Shown in pieces: positions 28,001 to 32,243 of a stretch of 32,243 nt of DNA; within the stretch, counting starts at the first letter, position 1; the number at the start of each line of letters is the position of its first letter. The notes under the pieces are model-generated. The model was not told the DNA's origin, made no database searches, and saw only the letters and a list, made by a program, of their open reading frames with translations. Origin of the DNA: Gimesia sp. (lineage in GTDB: Bacteria; Planctomycetota; Planctomycetia; Planctomycetales; Planctomycetaceae); the NCBI GenBank assembly GCA_002706765.1, contig PAJV01000001.1, positions 7,065 to 39,307 on the forward strand. The letters run 5' to 3'. The position numbers and the translations under genes are program-made.

Positions 28001-31000
28001 GATCAGTTCATAAATCGAAACAATCGCCGTGTCTGTATTACCGCCGGGATCACTGACCGTATAAGAAAAACTGACACTGCCGAATCCCAGGGGACCGGTG
28101 TAAGTAATCGTTCCGTCGCCGTTGTCGACAGCCATACCGCTTGTCGGTGCGGAGAGTGAAGTGATCGCCAGTGTCCCCGCTTCTGGATCAGCGTCATTAC
28201 CGAGGACATCGATGATTACCGGTGAGCCACCCGCGACTTCATAAGCAAAGTCGTCAGCAGCAATAGGGGGCAAATCGACGAGTTCCGTAACATTAATCGT
28301 TCCGGTATCAGTATTGCCGTTTCCATCGCTGATGGTATAGGTGAAGGAGTCCGTACCGAAGCTGGCATTACCCGTGTAGGAGATGGTTCCATCTCCATTA
28401 TCGACGGCAGTTCCATTGAGAGGTGTTGAAACGGAAACGACGGTGAGTGTATCTGCTTCCGGGTCGGTTGAATTAGCGATGACTGAGATGATAGTCTCTA
28501 CTCCCGCCTCCACGGGGTCCAAGGTGGTACTGTAGGCGACTGGGGGCTGGTTCACGGCTTCGTAGATCGTAACAGTCGCTGTAGAGGTGTGGCCATTTCC
28601 ATCACTGATCGAGTAAGTGAAACTGTCACCGCTGAATCCGGTGCCGGCCGTGTAGGTAATCGTGCCATCCCCGTTGTCCACAGCCGTCCCATAGGCGGGG
28701 GTGGACAGAGCCGTGATCGAGAGCGTATCACTCTCAGGATCCGTATCATTGCTGAGAACACTGATCACTACCGCTTGCCCTTCGAGAACATCATTCACAG
28801 AATCATTGACTGCCGTTGGGGGATAGTTACCAGTTTCCGTCACCGTGACCGTGGCAGTTGAAGTGGCGCTACTGGTATCGCTGATAGTGTAAGTAAAAGT
28901 GTCGGTTCCAAATCCGATCGTACCGGTGTAACTGATGGTCCCATCCCCATTGATTACGGCAGTACCATAAAGTGGTGTCGAGACAGAAGTGACCGAGATC
29001 GCATCGCTTTCAGGGTCGGTGTCATTTGCCAGGACGTCAATCACCTCAGCCACTCCGCCAATCACATCTGACACCGTATCGTTTGTAGCCACCGGAGCTT
29101 GATTGGGATCCGGGTCAGCGATGCCCTCCGGATTGAGATTATCACCGATTAAATCAAACGTCGAGGCGGCAGTTAAGCTTCCCGAGCGGACTCCAGTGGC
29201 ATCATCATATCGGTAAACCCTGTCATCATTACGGTCAACAACCCACATGGAAGTGGAATCATTCAGCGCAATCGTGATACCGGCCGCATCTGAGTTTGCG
29301 GGATCCAGGTCCCAGCTTCCCAGATAAGTTCCTGCAACATCATAAACAAAGACCCTATCGGCAACATCGTCTACCACCCAGATCGTATCCCCATCCGTGG
29401 TGATGCCGCTGGGGCTTACATTGTCCTGGTGTAGTGCAAACGAGGAAGAAGAGATACCAACCCCGAAGAAAGCACTTTGATGACCATATCCGACATAGCG
29501 CAAGACTTGGTGAGTGGCGGCATCGACAATCCAGATGTCATCGCCTCCGGTCGCAATCCCCTGCGGGTCTTCGACACCAACGGCTCTCCAGGAACCAATC
29601 AGGGTCCCGTCAACCTTCTGCACGGCAACCTGTTGTGTGCCCCCCACAGTCCACAAAACAGGTTGAATGTTATCGTCGGGATTCTCATCATAGACGGTCG
29701 CACCGCGTACATCCCTAGCAGCTGAGTCAACGGCAATCGAGTCAGTCGATGCTCCCGCGGAGTCATACCGAAAAACGCGGTGCACGCCGTTGTCGGCGAC
29801 GAAGAATTTGGAATCACCGGCCGGATTGGGGTCTTCTGTTACGACTCCAGCATTCCCTTTGCCTTTTTTGTTGCCTTGCGCAAAGTCGAGGACATCCATA
29901 CCGATAAAGAAAGTGCCATCAGTAAGCTGACCTGTCAGAAATCCCACTTTATCCGTGATGCGAATGCCCGTTTCCTGTGTTTCGAAGTGGGCCTTCACAT
30001 CGCCATTTCCTTTTAATTGCCAACCACCGTGGCCGGGAGTTGGCGGCGCACCCGCAGGCCCGAAACGAACCGTGCTGGAGTCAATCAGAGACAGGTCGAC
30101 TCCCTGATCTCCATACACGGTCACCGGCAAACGTCCCTGGGCGCTAAGCTGAATGTGCGGATGTACGTTTATGCTGATCGGGAGGATACTCCCCAGCGTG
30201 ACTGAAGTGGTTCCCCCGTCATCGTCGGTGACCGTGACCGTCGGATTGTAGGTTCCTGTCTGAGTATAGACGTGCGATTCAGAGAAGTAGCCTTTGGTGC
30301 GCAGGCCCTCTGCCCCCTGAGTGACAGCGGGAGTGACGTTGATCACGGTACCATCGCCCCAGTCGATAATCATCGTGAAGGACTCGCTCGTATTGGCCAG
30401 TAGACTGTCAAATCCCGGGTCATCAAAGTACCCCGAAATGACAAAACTCATCTCATAATCACTCCCGTTTTCAACGGGTGAAAATCCAATGCCGGCAGAC
30501 AGATAAGGGGCCACATTCCCAATCGCGGCAATCCCCGACGCAGAAGCCGCCTCGATTGGAGTGCCGTCGTCGGTGACTTCCACGGTAATCGTGTAATTTC
30601 CATTGTCGGCATAAATATGGCTGCCGGTGATGGTCCCGCTACCATTAACCTCGATCACCGTGCCGACTTCGGTGGTGCCATCACCCCAGTGAATGATGGC
30701 CGTATGGATGTCCTCCGGTTCAGGATCAGTGAAGGTTGCCACCAGGTTGACCGTTTCTCCTTCATCAGCACTTGTGTCAGGTACGACCACGGTCGGCGCG
30801 TCATTCACGGCACTGATGTTGACCGTCACTGTATCGGATGCGGTCTTTGCGTCTGGTGCTCCCGCGGTCGTGCCATTATCGGAGACCGTGTATTCAAAGC
30901 TGGCGGTCCCGTTGAAGTCGGTATCGGGAGTAAACGTGATGGTGCCGTCCCCATTCAGAACTACCGTGCCGTGTGTGTCCGCAGTCGCTGTCACGGCAGT

Positions 31001-32243
31001 GACCGTCAGAGTCTGGTTGCTTTCATTGGCTGGACCGGTACTGTCATTGGCAAGCAGTTCGCTGGCAGCAAAGGTCAGCGGCGTATCCTCCGTGGCCGAT
31101 TGGGTATCACCTGCGGTCAGTGTTGCATCATTGACTTCCGTAACCAGGACAGTCACAGAGCCAAGGTCAGACAGGCTGTCTGTCAACCCCTCGGTCGTAC
31201 CGTTGTCGGATACGGTATAATCGAAACTGGCGGTCCCATTGAAGTCGGCATCCGGGGTAAAGGTAATCGTGCCGTCCCCGTTGAGCACCACGGTGCCGTG
31301 CGTGTCAACAGTGGCTGAGACTGCCGTGACCGTTAAAGTCTGGTCACTCTCATCGGCGGGGCCAGCATTGTCGTTGACCACCAGATCACTGGCATTAAAC
31401 GTGAGTGGTGTGTCTTCGACTGCCACGATACTATCGGTGTTGGCCGTCGGTCCGTCGTTCACTTCGCTGACGGTAACATTTACTGTCCCGGTGGTCGACT
31501 GCGCATCCGGGCTGCCATTGGTGGCCCCGTCATCGGTGGCTGTGTAGTCGAAGCTGGCGGTGCCGTTGAAGTTGGCATCCGGCGTATAGGTGATCGTGCC
31601 GTCCCCGTTCAACACGACCGTACCATGCGTGTCGGCGGTGGCTGAAACCGCGGTGACCGTTAAGGTCTGGTCACTTTCATTGGCGGGGCCGGTTGTATCG
31701 TTTAGCAGCAGATCGGCGGCATTGAAGGTTAACGCATTGTCTTCACTGGTGGTGACCAGGTCGTCTGCCGTGATGGGCACGTCGTTCACTTCCGTCACCG
31801 TGATCGTGACCGTGGCCTGATCGGTACTGCCGGGCGTACCGTCGTTGATGGTATAAGTGAACGTTTCCGTGCCCACGAAGTCGGCTGCCGGAGTATAGCT
31901 CAGGTCGGCGCCTCCATTGGTAATGCTGATCGTGCCTCCGGCTGAACCGGTGCCTACCGAGACGATCGACAGTGTTTCACCGAAGTCGGGGGCGATTGAA
32001 TCGTTGCTCAACACATCCAAGGTGGTCGTACTGTCTTCGCTGACCGTAATCCCGTCAGCGCCCGCGGTAGGAACATCATTCACGCCTGCAATATTCAAGT
32101 TGACCGTGCCGACCGCCGTTAAGCTGTCCGGGACCGCATTCGTAGTCCCATCATCGGCGATCGTATATTCAAAGCTGGCGGTCCCGTTGTAGTCGGCATC
32201 GGGGGTAAAGGTGATCGTGCCATCCCCGTTGAGCACCACCGTT
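15443..32243 (-). CDS. Giant RHS polymorphic toxin, N-terminal/stalk part (5' end outside window, frameshifted)
   Basis: The frame is open to the right edge, so the real start and any signal peptide are outside the window. About 5,569 residues are visible before the frame breaks at 15536. The part from 15535 to the stop at 15443 is off-frame (low-complexity, His/Arg-rich ending) and not genuine. Domains are almost all extracellular beta types: tandem-95 repeats, PKD, an NHL-like propeller, Ig-like repeats with inserts, a choice-of-anchor-L-like domain, He_PIG and a vWA domain with PPC repeats. This is a long stalk/adhesin carrying an RHS toxin at its distal end in sequence. No cytoplasmic enzyme domain is visible. 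Secretion is inferred from composition, with Asp-rich calcium-type motifs and very few Cys, not from a signal sequence. Confidence 0.9.
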   Translation of the reverse strand, partial: TVVLNGDGTITFTPDADYNGTASFEYTIADDGTTNAVPDSLTAVGTVNLNIAGVNDVPTAGADGITVSEDSTTTLDVLSNDSIAPDFGETLSIVSVGTGSAGGTISITNGGADLSYTPAADFVGTETFTYTINDGTPGSTDQATVTITVTEVNDVPITADDLVTTSEDNALTFNAADLLLNDTTGPANESDQTLTVTAVSATADTHGTVVLNGDGTITYTPDANFNGTASFDYTATDDGATNGSPDAQSTTGTVNVTVSEVNDGPTANTDSIVAVEDTPLTFNASDLVVNDNAGPADESDQTLTVTAVSATVDTHGTVVLNGDGTITFTPDADFNGTASFDYTVSDNGTTEGLTDSLSDLGSVTVLVTEVNDATLTAGDTQSATEDTPLTFAASELLANDSTGPANESNQTLTVTAVTATADTHGTVVLNGDGTITFTPDTDFNGTASFEYTVSDNGTTAGAPDAKTASDTVTVNISAVNDAPTVVVPDTSADEGETVNLVATFTDPEPEDIHTAIIHWGDGTTEVGTVIEVNGSGTITGSHIYADNGNYTITVEVTDDGTPIEAASASGIAAIGNVAPYLSAGIGFSPVENGSDYEMSFVISGYFDDPGFDSLLANTSESFTMIIDWGDGTVINVTPAVTQGAEGLRTKGYFSESHVYTQTGTYNPTVTVTDDDGGTTSVTLGSILPISINVHPHIQLSAQGRLPVTVYGDQGVDLSLIDSSTVRFGPAGAPPTPGHGGWQLKGNGDVKAHFETQETGIRITDKVGFLTGQLTDGTFFIGMDVLDFAQGNKKGKGNAGVVTEDPNPAGDSKFFVADNGVHRVFRYDSAGASTDSIAVDSAARDVRGATVYDENPDDNIQPVLWTVGGTQQVAVQKVDGTLIGSWRAVGVEDPQGIATGGDDIWIVDAATHQVLRYVGYGHQSAFFGVGISSSSFALHQDNVSPSGITTDGDTIWVVDDVADRVFVYDVAGTYLGSWDLDPANSDAAGITIALNDSTSMWVVDRNDDRVYRYDDATGVRSGSLTAASTFDLIGDNLNPEGIADPDPNQAPVATNDTVSDVIGGVAEVIDVLANDTDPESDAISVTSVSTPLYGTAVINGDGTISYTGTIGFGTDTFTYTISDTSSATSTATVTVTETGNYPPTAVNDSVNDVLEGQAVVISVLSNDTDPESDTLSITALSTPAYGTAVDNGDGTITYTAGTGFSGDSFTYSISDGNGHTSTATVTIYEAVNQPPVAYSTTLDPVEAGVETIISVIANSTDPEADTLTVVSVSTPLNGTAVDNGDGTISYTGNASFGTDSFTYTISDGNGNTDTGTINVTELVDLPPIAADDFAYEVAGGSPVIIDVLGNDADPEAGTLAITSLSAPTSGMAVDNGDGTITYTGPLGFGSVSFSYTVSDPGGNTDTAIVSIYELIAVDDTVSVTAGSTVTIDVLTNDNYPSGTTLTLLSANGASHGTTTLQRRIPAALQTEFEGSMEYEMGESIDNYVLWYYGSWDDYAMMSGNDVSIFDVLYSSTDGNYVGTDTFNYVVQNDQGVQDTGTVTITVNANQAPVAGADTATVVAGNSVAIEVLSNDSDPEGSAVSLVSLGTATYGTVSLERRIPVALQTEFEGSMEYEMGESIDNYVLWYYGSWDDYAMMSGNDVNIFDVTYTSTDVNYSGTDSFTYTIEDEQGVQSTGTVTVTVTGNQAPDAVADTATVVAGNSVIVDVLANDSDPEGSAVSLVFLGAATHGTVTQQRRIPAALQTEYEGSWEYSEGYSIDDYVSMFYGSWEQYENSSGNDASTFDVTYTSTDGSYSGTDTFTYTIQDEQGVQSTGTVTVTVTGNQAPDAVADTATVVAGNSVVVDVLANDSDPEGGTVSLVSLGTAAHGTVALQRRIPAALQTEYEGSWEYSEGYSIDDYVSMFYGSWEQYEISSGNDATTFDVIYTSTDGSYSGTDSFTYTIQDEQGGQSIGTATVTVTGNQAPDAVADTATVVAGNSTVIDVLVNDSDPEGTPLSLVSLGTATYGTVTQERRIPAALQSEYEGSWEYAEGYSIDDYVSMYYGSWEQYENSSGYDATTFDVIYTSTDGSYTGTDSFTYTIQDEQGVQSTGTVTVTVINNQAPDAVADTATVVAGNSVVIDVLANDSDPEGTTVSLISLGTATYGTVTQQRRIPTSLQTEYEGSWEYSEGYSIDDYVSFMYGSWEQYQNSSGNDTSIFDVTYTSTDANYSGTDSFTYTIQDEQGVQSTGTVTVTITGNQAPDAVADTASVVAGNSVVIDVLANDSDPEGSAVSLMSLGTAAYGTVTLERRIPTALQTEYEGSWEYTEGYSIDDYVSFQYGSWEQYENSSGNDASIFDVTYTSTDANYSGTDTFTYTIQDEQGVQSTGTVTVTITGNQSPDAVADTATVVAGNSVVIDLLSNDSDPEGTTVSLVSLGTAAHGTVAQQRRIPAALQTEYEGSWEFTEGYSIDDYVSMYYGSWEQYENSSGNDATTFDVTYTSTDANYVGTDTFTYTIQDEQGVQSTGTVTVTVNENQAPTAVADTATVIAGNTVVIDILSNDSDPEGSTVSLVLLGTATYGTVALQRRIPAALQTEYEGSWEYSEGGYSIDDYVSMYYGSWEQYELSSGNDATTFDVVYTGTSATYVGTDSFTYTIQDEQGVQGSGTVSVTINENQAPAAITDTASVIAGYSVVINVLANDSDPEGSAVSLVSQGTAAHGTVTLERRIPAALQTEYEGSWEYSEGYSIDDYVSFMYGSWEQYEISSGNDASTFDVTYTSTDANYVGTDTFNYVVQDEQGVQNTGTVMITVNENQAPVVAADTTSVLAGNSVMIDVLANDSDPEGATVSLALLGTAAHGTVSLQRRIPAVLQTEYEGSWEYTMGGYTIDDYVNSNYGGWEQYENSSGNDASTFDVTYTSTDANYSGTDTFTYTIQDEQGVQSSGSVTITVLENLPPTVVADSASLTAGESTVVDVLANDSDPESFGLTLISVSGATHGAVSMQRRIPAALQTEYEGSWEYSNGYSLDDYVSMYYGSWEYYSQSSGNDVSYFDIKYTSNSPNYAGSDTFTYMVADEQGLQSTGSVTITVQENQNPDAINDTGNAVAGNPYVIHVLNNDSDRQGDSLTITYVSTPANGTASINADESITYTGNPGFGFDSFTYTVSDGNGHTDTATVSIYEVYNFAPVTYEDHIYDAPLGVPVTIDVLANDYDPDGEPISVIAVSDPTYGAAIINADGTITYIAEEIANGDAFQYTVSDPYGNTSTGVVSVKDWNYDWEFTDESNYETYYAHTDDADIAVGGNAFVFAQAIATDPSIITGAIFTEVPQNKKSYGTSATQLTAFGNADGTDTYGILSTGEAALVNDPGQLSSYDLGGGNVRGDNDYDVTVLKIDIDVPEGADYLSLDFQFLTEEFPGFIDAIYDDTFILELDQTTWTTSAGVISAPDNFATFSSGGLVNVSGAIQTGLSAENGEGTAYDGAGKTGTGDHNGAATTLLQARTPITAGAHTLYLSIFDQGDALNDTTVLLDRLTVGTSTATVSAGIANLMSVEASADDEEFMVGDPVLLNGKVLTNNLIASVTVNGTQVEAIDAGNNFFSTITLQPGVNIFEITATDVFGATSTTQLTLTGLVATNGPIDFQTMDDVSTSVTGQYRRTSHNPNILYADVAIHNGGQYDVQAPLLIGVINISEPSVRVDGFDGVTADGIPYYDFTGLLDHGDSDNDLTLASGESTELGTLAFLNYEQLQFTYDLVVLGQLNQSPRFITAPEVEVVAGQAYTYQAAAFDPDGDPLEYELLTAPTGMTIDSATGDIVWSPQVENMGTHTIVIETTDGKGGFDQQAFTISVLDAPPNRPPEFTSTPVIDAYVNTEYLYTSSAEDPDGDTLSYSVVSGPAGMINSETISRDWITWTPEENSVISLSGLPAVNSLELNQVTGVLSGTLYYHDEFYTPSFEVDYDGDGVGDVTVAGDATDSSFSLLLNSVQLALFDTIQVRAIDDFYSAEPLAWTNVDVSGVTFTPTPGFSSLKYSASTGVISGTVDSSLNLFEPFVELDYDFDGVYETRIAVNQVDGTFSYLVDDSLLDASGNISVRVTSYDNQQGGFSWTPTAADVGNTFLVTLQADDSQGGLAQQTYQIYVHPEAGNHAPVIVSEPAETLELPNQSLNPAQGDVDPEILNLAVTPGATTTETISITLPALAADFTTDVVIVVDTSNSMSGELAWLKEMIPDLDAALNAAGVTDNRFALVRYINDATIVGTNPPVQLTLVGPDNEIVKTVYVPATSVRAAIDDFVLPTDGDYTLIVGSQNGEFADPEATQDPQPYSFVIDQERDAAVAVSGMGDYQGSIQAGEESTITFDAPQGFQLYLDSLDGTSGNLRYQLRTPSGDSIILTPPNQYVSAGTAGYDYGPILLPEAGTYTLTVKGNSTNDTGNYHLRLVDINNSSTSLSLNTEIDDTVSEAKASQFYQFSGTAGQTVFYDTLSQEIYDYDDPNYDFDSYQITLVSPSGTSLFTSSEMFEIEDMDRGPVVLPESGDYTLIVSSNDTDAVDYDFQLLDLQTAGTLVTADTSISDSLTPAEETKVYRFDVTAGDEFAFDLTARTGTGSAFWELIDPYGRSVFDVNIYSTSASDQSPGTLLSTGQYSLIVKGGTANTGLVDYTFSIDTLGFTAPTPPTGTTQQFGDVVSGSLDVAGEQDTYLYTATAGQQVFFDSLDAVPTNLNVTLVSPSGQQLVMTSFGSDNMLGFGGFEGEGSQSPWPVTLWEPGTYQVEIESAQNQTGSYRFRFLDVSDQTTVNYGSIISGEPQVVEEQHVYHLSGQRGDRVSIQLDAFTDAASFVNKVAVEVNGGTEDGYNGIAGALSLPFRPDAAVNVILVTDENRDVVNGSLTYNTILAQIEAVGATLHSAIMLDIKADSAEGSFSQVLDSGQIDPSGTVNVSLVDYEFPEGGGGTWITVGETELTDVPGFESLVFDPVTSTLSGVIDTNLGYNYPYIEVDYDFDNYANPSFTPAATPGALGLTGESASDTGFYADTSTTTLAFNTVDASNVTSNGSSGFSELDYDSGTYLLTGTIDPSTGLYMAMIEVDYDKNGTVDDTFYSDEFTGTFNGTVNSSLVPVDGDFNVRLNDFEGFSPWAWVSTAGVPGFPELDLDDSTGVLSGTVDLTQGFTDYLVEIDYDQDGTADASVYADATTGEFNFAVNSSLINAGGNINVRLSDDAAQVLAWNTLDASALITFTGAGFSSYSLKNSTGTLSGIVDLSLAADDYTIEIDYDQNGTIDQTTKADEDTGEFTLNLNQSQLQPGGTFELRLKVGYGNYTSFSVNPNLYYEPLAVYPGGALGSSPADNAGTKEEYVDLAFDTGGTVWSLDQLRDGGLIANSFSNAFVSTLTSDIFNQQDLDLIATDPSVEFTILDERVENGVATFTVQFTGDTDAHAFDLQFIRQGEPGILYGSIPTTLQVGYLYDVDAIDADNDRLTYELIGDTHGASFNSETGILTWYPESAGDYQFTARVNDGRGGEDLQTWTVTVTESGVANIAPTLTAVTDLTTESEREISIQLTGADEDGDTLWYYLVDDTANGSPVPDGMTIDPTTGQINWTPTTAQEGSHHQGPCAGRLWRHRRNDVYHHRQFTGRIHQ
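15529..15545 (-). other. Frame break in a CA dinucleotide run
   Basis: On the minus strand the sequence reads GAA GGA TCA CAC CAT in the upstream frame (E-G-S-H-H) and CAC ACC ATC AAG GTC in the downstream frame (H-T-I-K-V). Adding one CA unit gives E-G-S-H-T-I-K-V-R-V, which matches He_PIG strands elsewhere in this protein (GTHTIVIET, GIHTITILA). Removing one base would also restore the frame. No slippery heptamer or stop-associated stem is evident. Confidence 0.88.
16376..17604 (-). repeat. Insert 2 of the vWA domain: DYDxDG beta repeats
   Basis: At least four copies have the plan F-x-x-L-x-x-D-x-x-T-G-x-L-x-G-T-V-D, [IV]-E-[VI]-D-Y-D-x-[DN]-G, T-G-x-F-x-x-x-V-N-S-S-L, G-x-[FI]-N-V-R-L. 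Examples are IEVDYDKNGTVDDTF, VEIDYDQDGTADASV and IEIDYDQNGTIDQTT. The D-Y-D-x-[DN]-G loop looks like a calcium-binding loop (D-x-D-x-[DN]-G). The array opens with a half repeat (DSAEGSFSQVLDSGQIDPSG). The same family sits inside a He_PIG domain at about 20600-20030. I do not know a formal family name. Confidence 0.8.
17862..19575 (-). repeat. Insert 1 of the vWA domain: about five PPC-like beta repeats
   Basis: Repeats show a fall-and-rise pattern: a linker, Y-x-F-x-A-x-A-G-Q-x-V-F-F-D-x-L, V-x-L-x-S-P-S-G, then LPESGDYTLIVSSND and Y-x-F-x-L-x-D-L. Examples are LLPEAGTYTLTVKGNSTNDT, VVLPESGDYTLIVSSNDTDA, STGQYSLIVKGGTANTG and LWEPGTYQVEIESAQNQTG. These resemble bacterial pre-peptidase C-terminal (PPC) domains in extracellular proteins. 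About 570 residues lie between two halves of the vWA fold. Confidence 0.75.
19900..21060 (-). other. Two He_PIG domains, the second split by two DYDxDG repeats
   Basis: The first He_PIG is intact (PRFITAPEVEVVAGQAYTYQ to QQAFTISV, about 21060-20775). The second begins PPEFTSTPVIDAYVNTEYLY, reaches GPAGMINSETIS (about 20625), then is interrupted for about 195 residues. The interruption has two beta repeats with VDYDGDGVGDVTV and LDYDFDGVYETRI. The domain resumes at GGFSWTPTAADVGNTF (about 20025) and finishes at AQQTYQIYVHPEAG. A WTPEENS near 20600 may be a relic of the original WTP strand. Confidence 0.75.
21060..21430 (-). other. Beta domain of the fibronectin-like class found before He_PIG repeats
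   Basis: The segment includes VTGQYRRTSHNPNILYADVA, IHNGGQYDVQAPLLIGV, FDGVTADGIPYYDFTG and SGESTELGTLAFLNYEQLQF. The pattern (alternating strands, L-x-x-G-E-S) resembles a spacer in large planctomycete surface proteins. I do not know a formal family. Confidence 0.45.
21430..21725 (-). other. Glucodextranase-B-like Ig domain
   Basis: The sequence V-L-L-N-G-K-V, VTVNGTQVEAIDAGNNFFST, LQPGVNIFEITATDVFGATS matches the bacterial Ig-like module with N-G-x-x-V...G-x-F...L-x-x-G-x-N-x-I-x-V-x-A-x-D-x-x-G. It is a structural spacer. Confidence 0.65.
21725..22510 (-). other. Choice-of-anchor-L-like domain, internal
   Basis: The segment includes DADIAVGGNAFVFAQAI, GAIFTEVPQN, GILSTGEAALV, and the hallmark LDFQFLTEEFPGFIDAIYDD with TFILEL, then LSIFDQGDALNDTTVLLDRL. 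The F-x-F-L-T-E-E-[FY]-P motif followed by F/Y-D-D is what I associate with choice-of-anchor-L domains. Those usually lie close to a C-terminal sorting anchor; here the domain is in mid-protein. Confidence 0.7.
22510..23060 (-). repeat. Two plain Ig-like repeats closing the array
   Basis: Two further modules (NPDAINDTGNAVAGNPYVIH with GTASINADESITYTG, and PVTYEDHIYDAPLG with GAAIINADGTITYIAEE) lack the RRIP insert and keep the short hairpin. Insert-bearing repeats are therefore flanked on both sides by insert-free ones. Confidence 0.82.
23060..28005 (-). repeat. Twelve tandem Ig-like repeats, each with a ~50-residue acidic/aromatic insert
   Basis: Twelve copies repeat about every 414 bases (138 residues). 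Each has the Ig-like frame (DAVADTATVVAGNSVVIDVL, ANDSDPEG, HGTV, then TSTDANYSGTDTFTYTIQD, EQGVQSTGTVTVTV). Between HGTV and FDVTYTS, where plain repeats have a short N-G-D-G-T hairpin, sits an insert beginning RRIPAALQTEYEGSWEYSEG and continuing YSIDDYVSMYYGSWEQYE and NSSGND. The insert is rich in Tyr, Trp, Glu and Asp and has almost no Lys or Cys. Copies 1 and 2 (nearest the N-terminus) share a distinct version (EFEGSMEYEMGESIDNYVLW); copies 3-11 are alike; copy 12 differs again. Function unknown; surface binding or calcium-dependent packing are guesses. Confidence 0.9.
28010..29100 (-). repeat. Four plain Ig-like (Big_9/tandem-95-type) repeats
   Basis: Each module has N-x-x-P-x-A-x-x-D, V-I-D-V-L-A-N-D-T-D-P-E, a GTAVINGDGTISYTG-type hairpin, FGTDSFTYTISDGNG and T-A-T-V-T-V. 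These have the short canonical N-G-D-G-T hairpin and directly precede the insert-bearing repeats, which are otherwise the same fold. Confidence 0.85.
29100..29845 (-). other. NHL-like beta-propeller
   Basis: At least four blades show the pattern W-V-V-D-x-x-x-D-R-V-x-x-Y: FFVADNGVHRVFRYDSAG, IWIVDAATHQVLRYVG, IWVVDDVADRVFVYDVAG and MWVVDRNDDRVYRYDDATG, each preceded by a P-x-G-I-x-T or similar turn. This is typical of NHL/YncE-type propellers, usually ligand- or protein-binding. The number of blades cannot be fixed by eye; the first and last may close the ring. Confidence 0.75.
29845..30170 (-). other. Beta domain of the INVHP...RFG...ETGI type
   Basis: The segment runs from SINVHPHIQLSAQGRLPVTV through SSTVRFGPAGAPP and FETQETGIRITD to LTGQLTDGTFFIGMDVLDF. 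I recall the same order (INVxP, VRFG, HF..QET, LTG.L.DG, G.D) in many secreted bacterial proteins, but cannot give a formal family name or function. It ends in a Lys/Gly linker (QGNKKGKGNAG). Confidence 0.5.
30170..30800 (-). other. Two PKD domains
   Basis: Two modules carry the PKD core W-G-D-G-T: IIHWGDGTTEVGTV with HIYADNGNYTITVEVTDDGT, and MIIDWGDGTVINVTP with HVYTQTGTYNPTVTVTDDDGG. PKD domains are extracellular beta-sandwiches used as spacers or for binding. Confidence 0.85.
30800..32243 (-). repeat. Tandem-95/cadherin-like repeats, four full plus one partial
   Basis: These are Ig-like modules of about 100 residues with the pattern VNDxPTAxxD, a DTPLTF or D-V-L-x-N-D segment, HGTVVLNGDGTITFTPDADF and NGTASFDYTVSDNGTT. 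This matches the Cadherin-like/VCBS-associated tandem-95 class in large bacterial adhesins. The core NGDGTITFTPD is the reference against which the inserted repeats at 28005-23060 can be measured. Repeats 3 to 5 are very close copies of one another. Confidence 0.85.

Noticed and set aside
23060-28005. CRISPR-like periodic repeats
   Set aside because: The period is about 414 bases, the units are coding and conserved at protein level, and there are no short direct repeats with unique spacers.
30617-31318. Plus-strand open frame of 233 codons
   Set aside because: It is the reverse strand of PKD and tandem-95 repeats; the minus-strand reading is clearly the real one.

Overview
The window is almost entirely one minus-strand locus: a giant, surface-type polymorphic toxin gene of the RHS/YD-repeat class, followed downstream (towards coordinate 1) by a short operon-like string of small genes that look like immunity genes and a displaced toxin tip, ending in a terminator and a Tn5/IS50-like IS4-family transposase at the left edge. 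The mix of He_PIG/cadherin-like arrays, tandem-95-type Ig-like repeats, a choice-of-anchor-L-like domain, PPC repeats, a vWA domain and an RHS core in one protein, at roughly 45-55% GC, suggests a marine planctomycete, most like Gimesia and its relatives. That assignment is from memory of similar proteins and is not proven here.

Layout of the giant gene, read on the minus strand. The 5' end lies beyond the right edge. In order: 32243-30800 tandem-95/cadherin-like repeats; 30800-30170 two PKD domains; 30170-29845 an EF-hand-free beta domain; 29845-29100 an NHL-like propeller; 29100-28010 four Ig-like repeats; 28005-23060 twelve Ig-like repeats that each carry an unusual ~50-residue acidic/aromatic insert; 23060-22510 two plain repeats; 22510-21725 a choice-of-anchor-L-like domain; 21725-21060 two beta domains; 21060-19900 two He_PIG domains, the second split by an insert; 19730-16160 a vWA domain split into three pieces by two large inserts; 16005-10435 twenty He_PIG repeats; 10435-9860 two Ig-like domains; 9860-4969 the RHS shell; 4968-4159 a C-terminal toxin tip with a complete PD-(D/E)xK nuclease signature. 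About 9,360 residues are visible. The frame breaks once, at 15535-15538, inside a CA dinucleotide run; a single 2-base loss explains it.

Downstream lie a 281-residue gene (4077-3232), a 178-residue gene (3196-2660), a broken gene with an in-frame TGA (2612 to about 2265), an orphan RHS-type toxin tip without its own start (2259-1624), and a 171-residue gene overlapping that tip by ATGA (1627-1112). This is the arrangement expected where toxin tips are swapped: the active toxin and its immunity gene sit next to the RHS core, and older tip/immunity pairs are pushed downstream and decay. A bidirectional terminator at about 1062-1101 separates this block from the convergent transposase.

Base composition steps from GC-rich to AT-rich close to 9,900, near where the RHS shell begins, so the RHS-toxin half probably has a different history from the repeat-rich stalk. 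The most unusual feature is a repeated habit of nesting: arrays of small beta repeats sit inside loops of other domains (Ig-like, He_PIG, and vWA twice).
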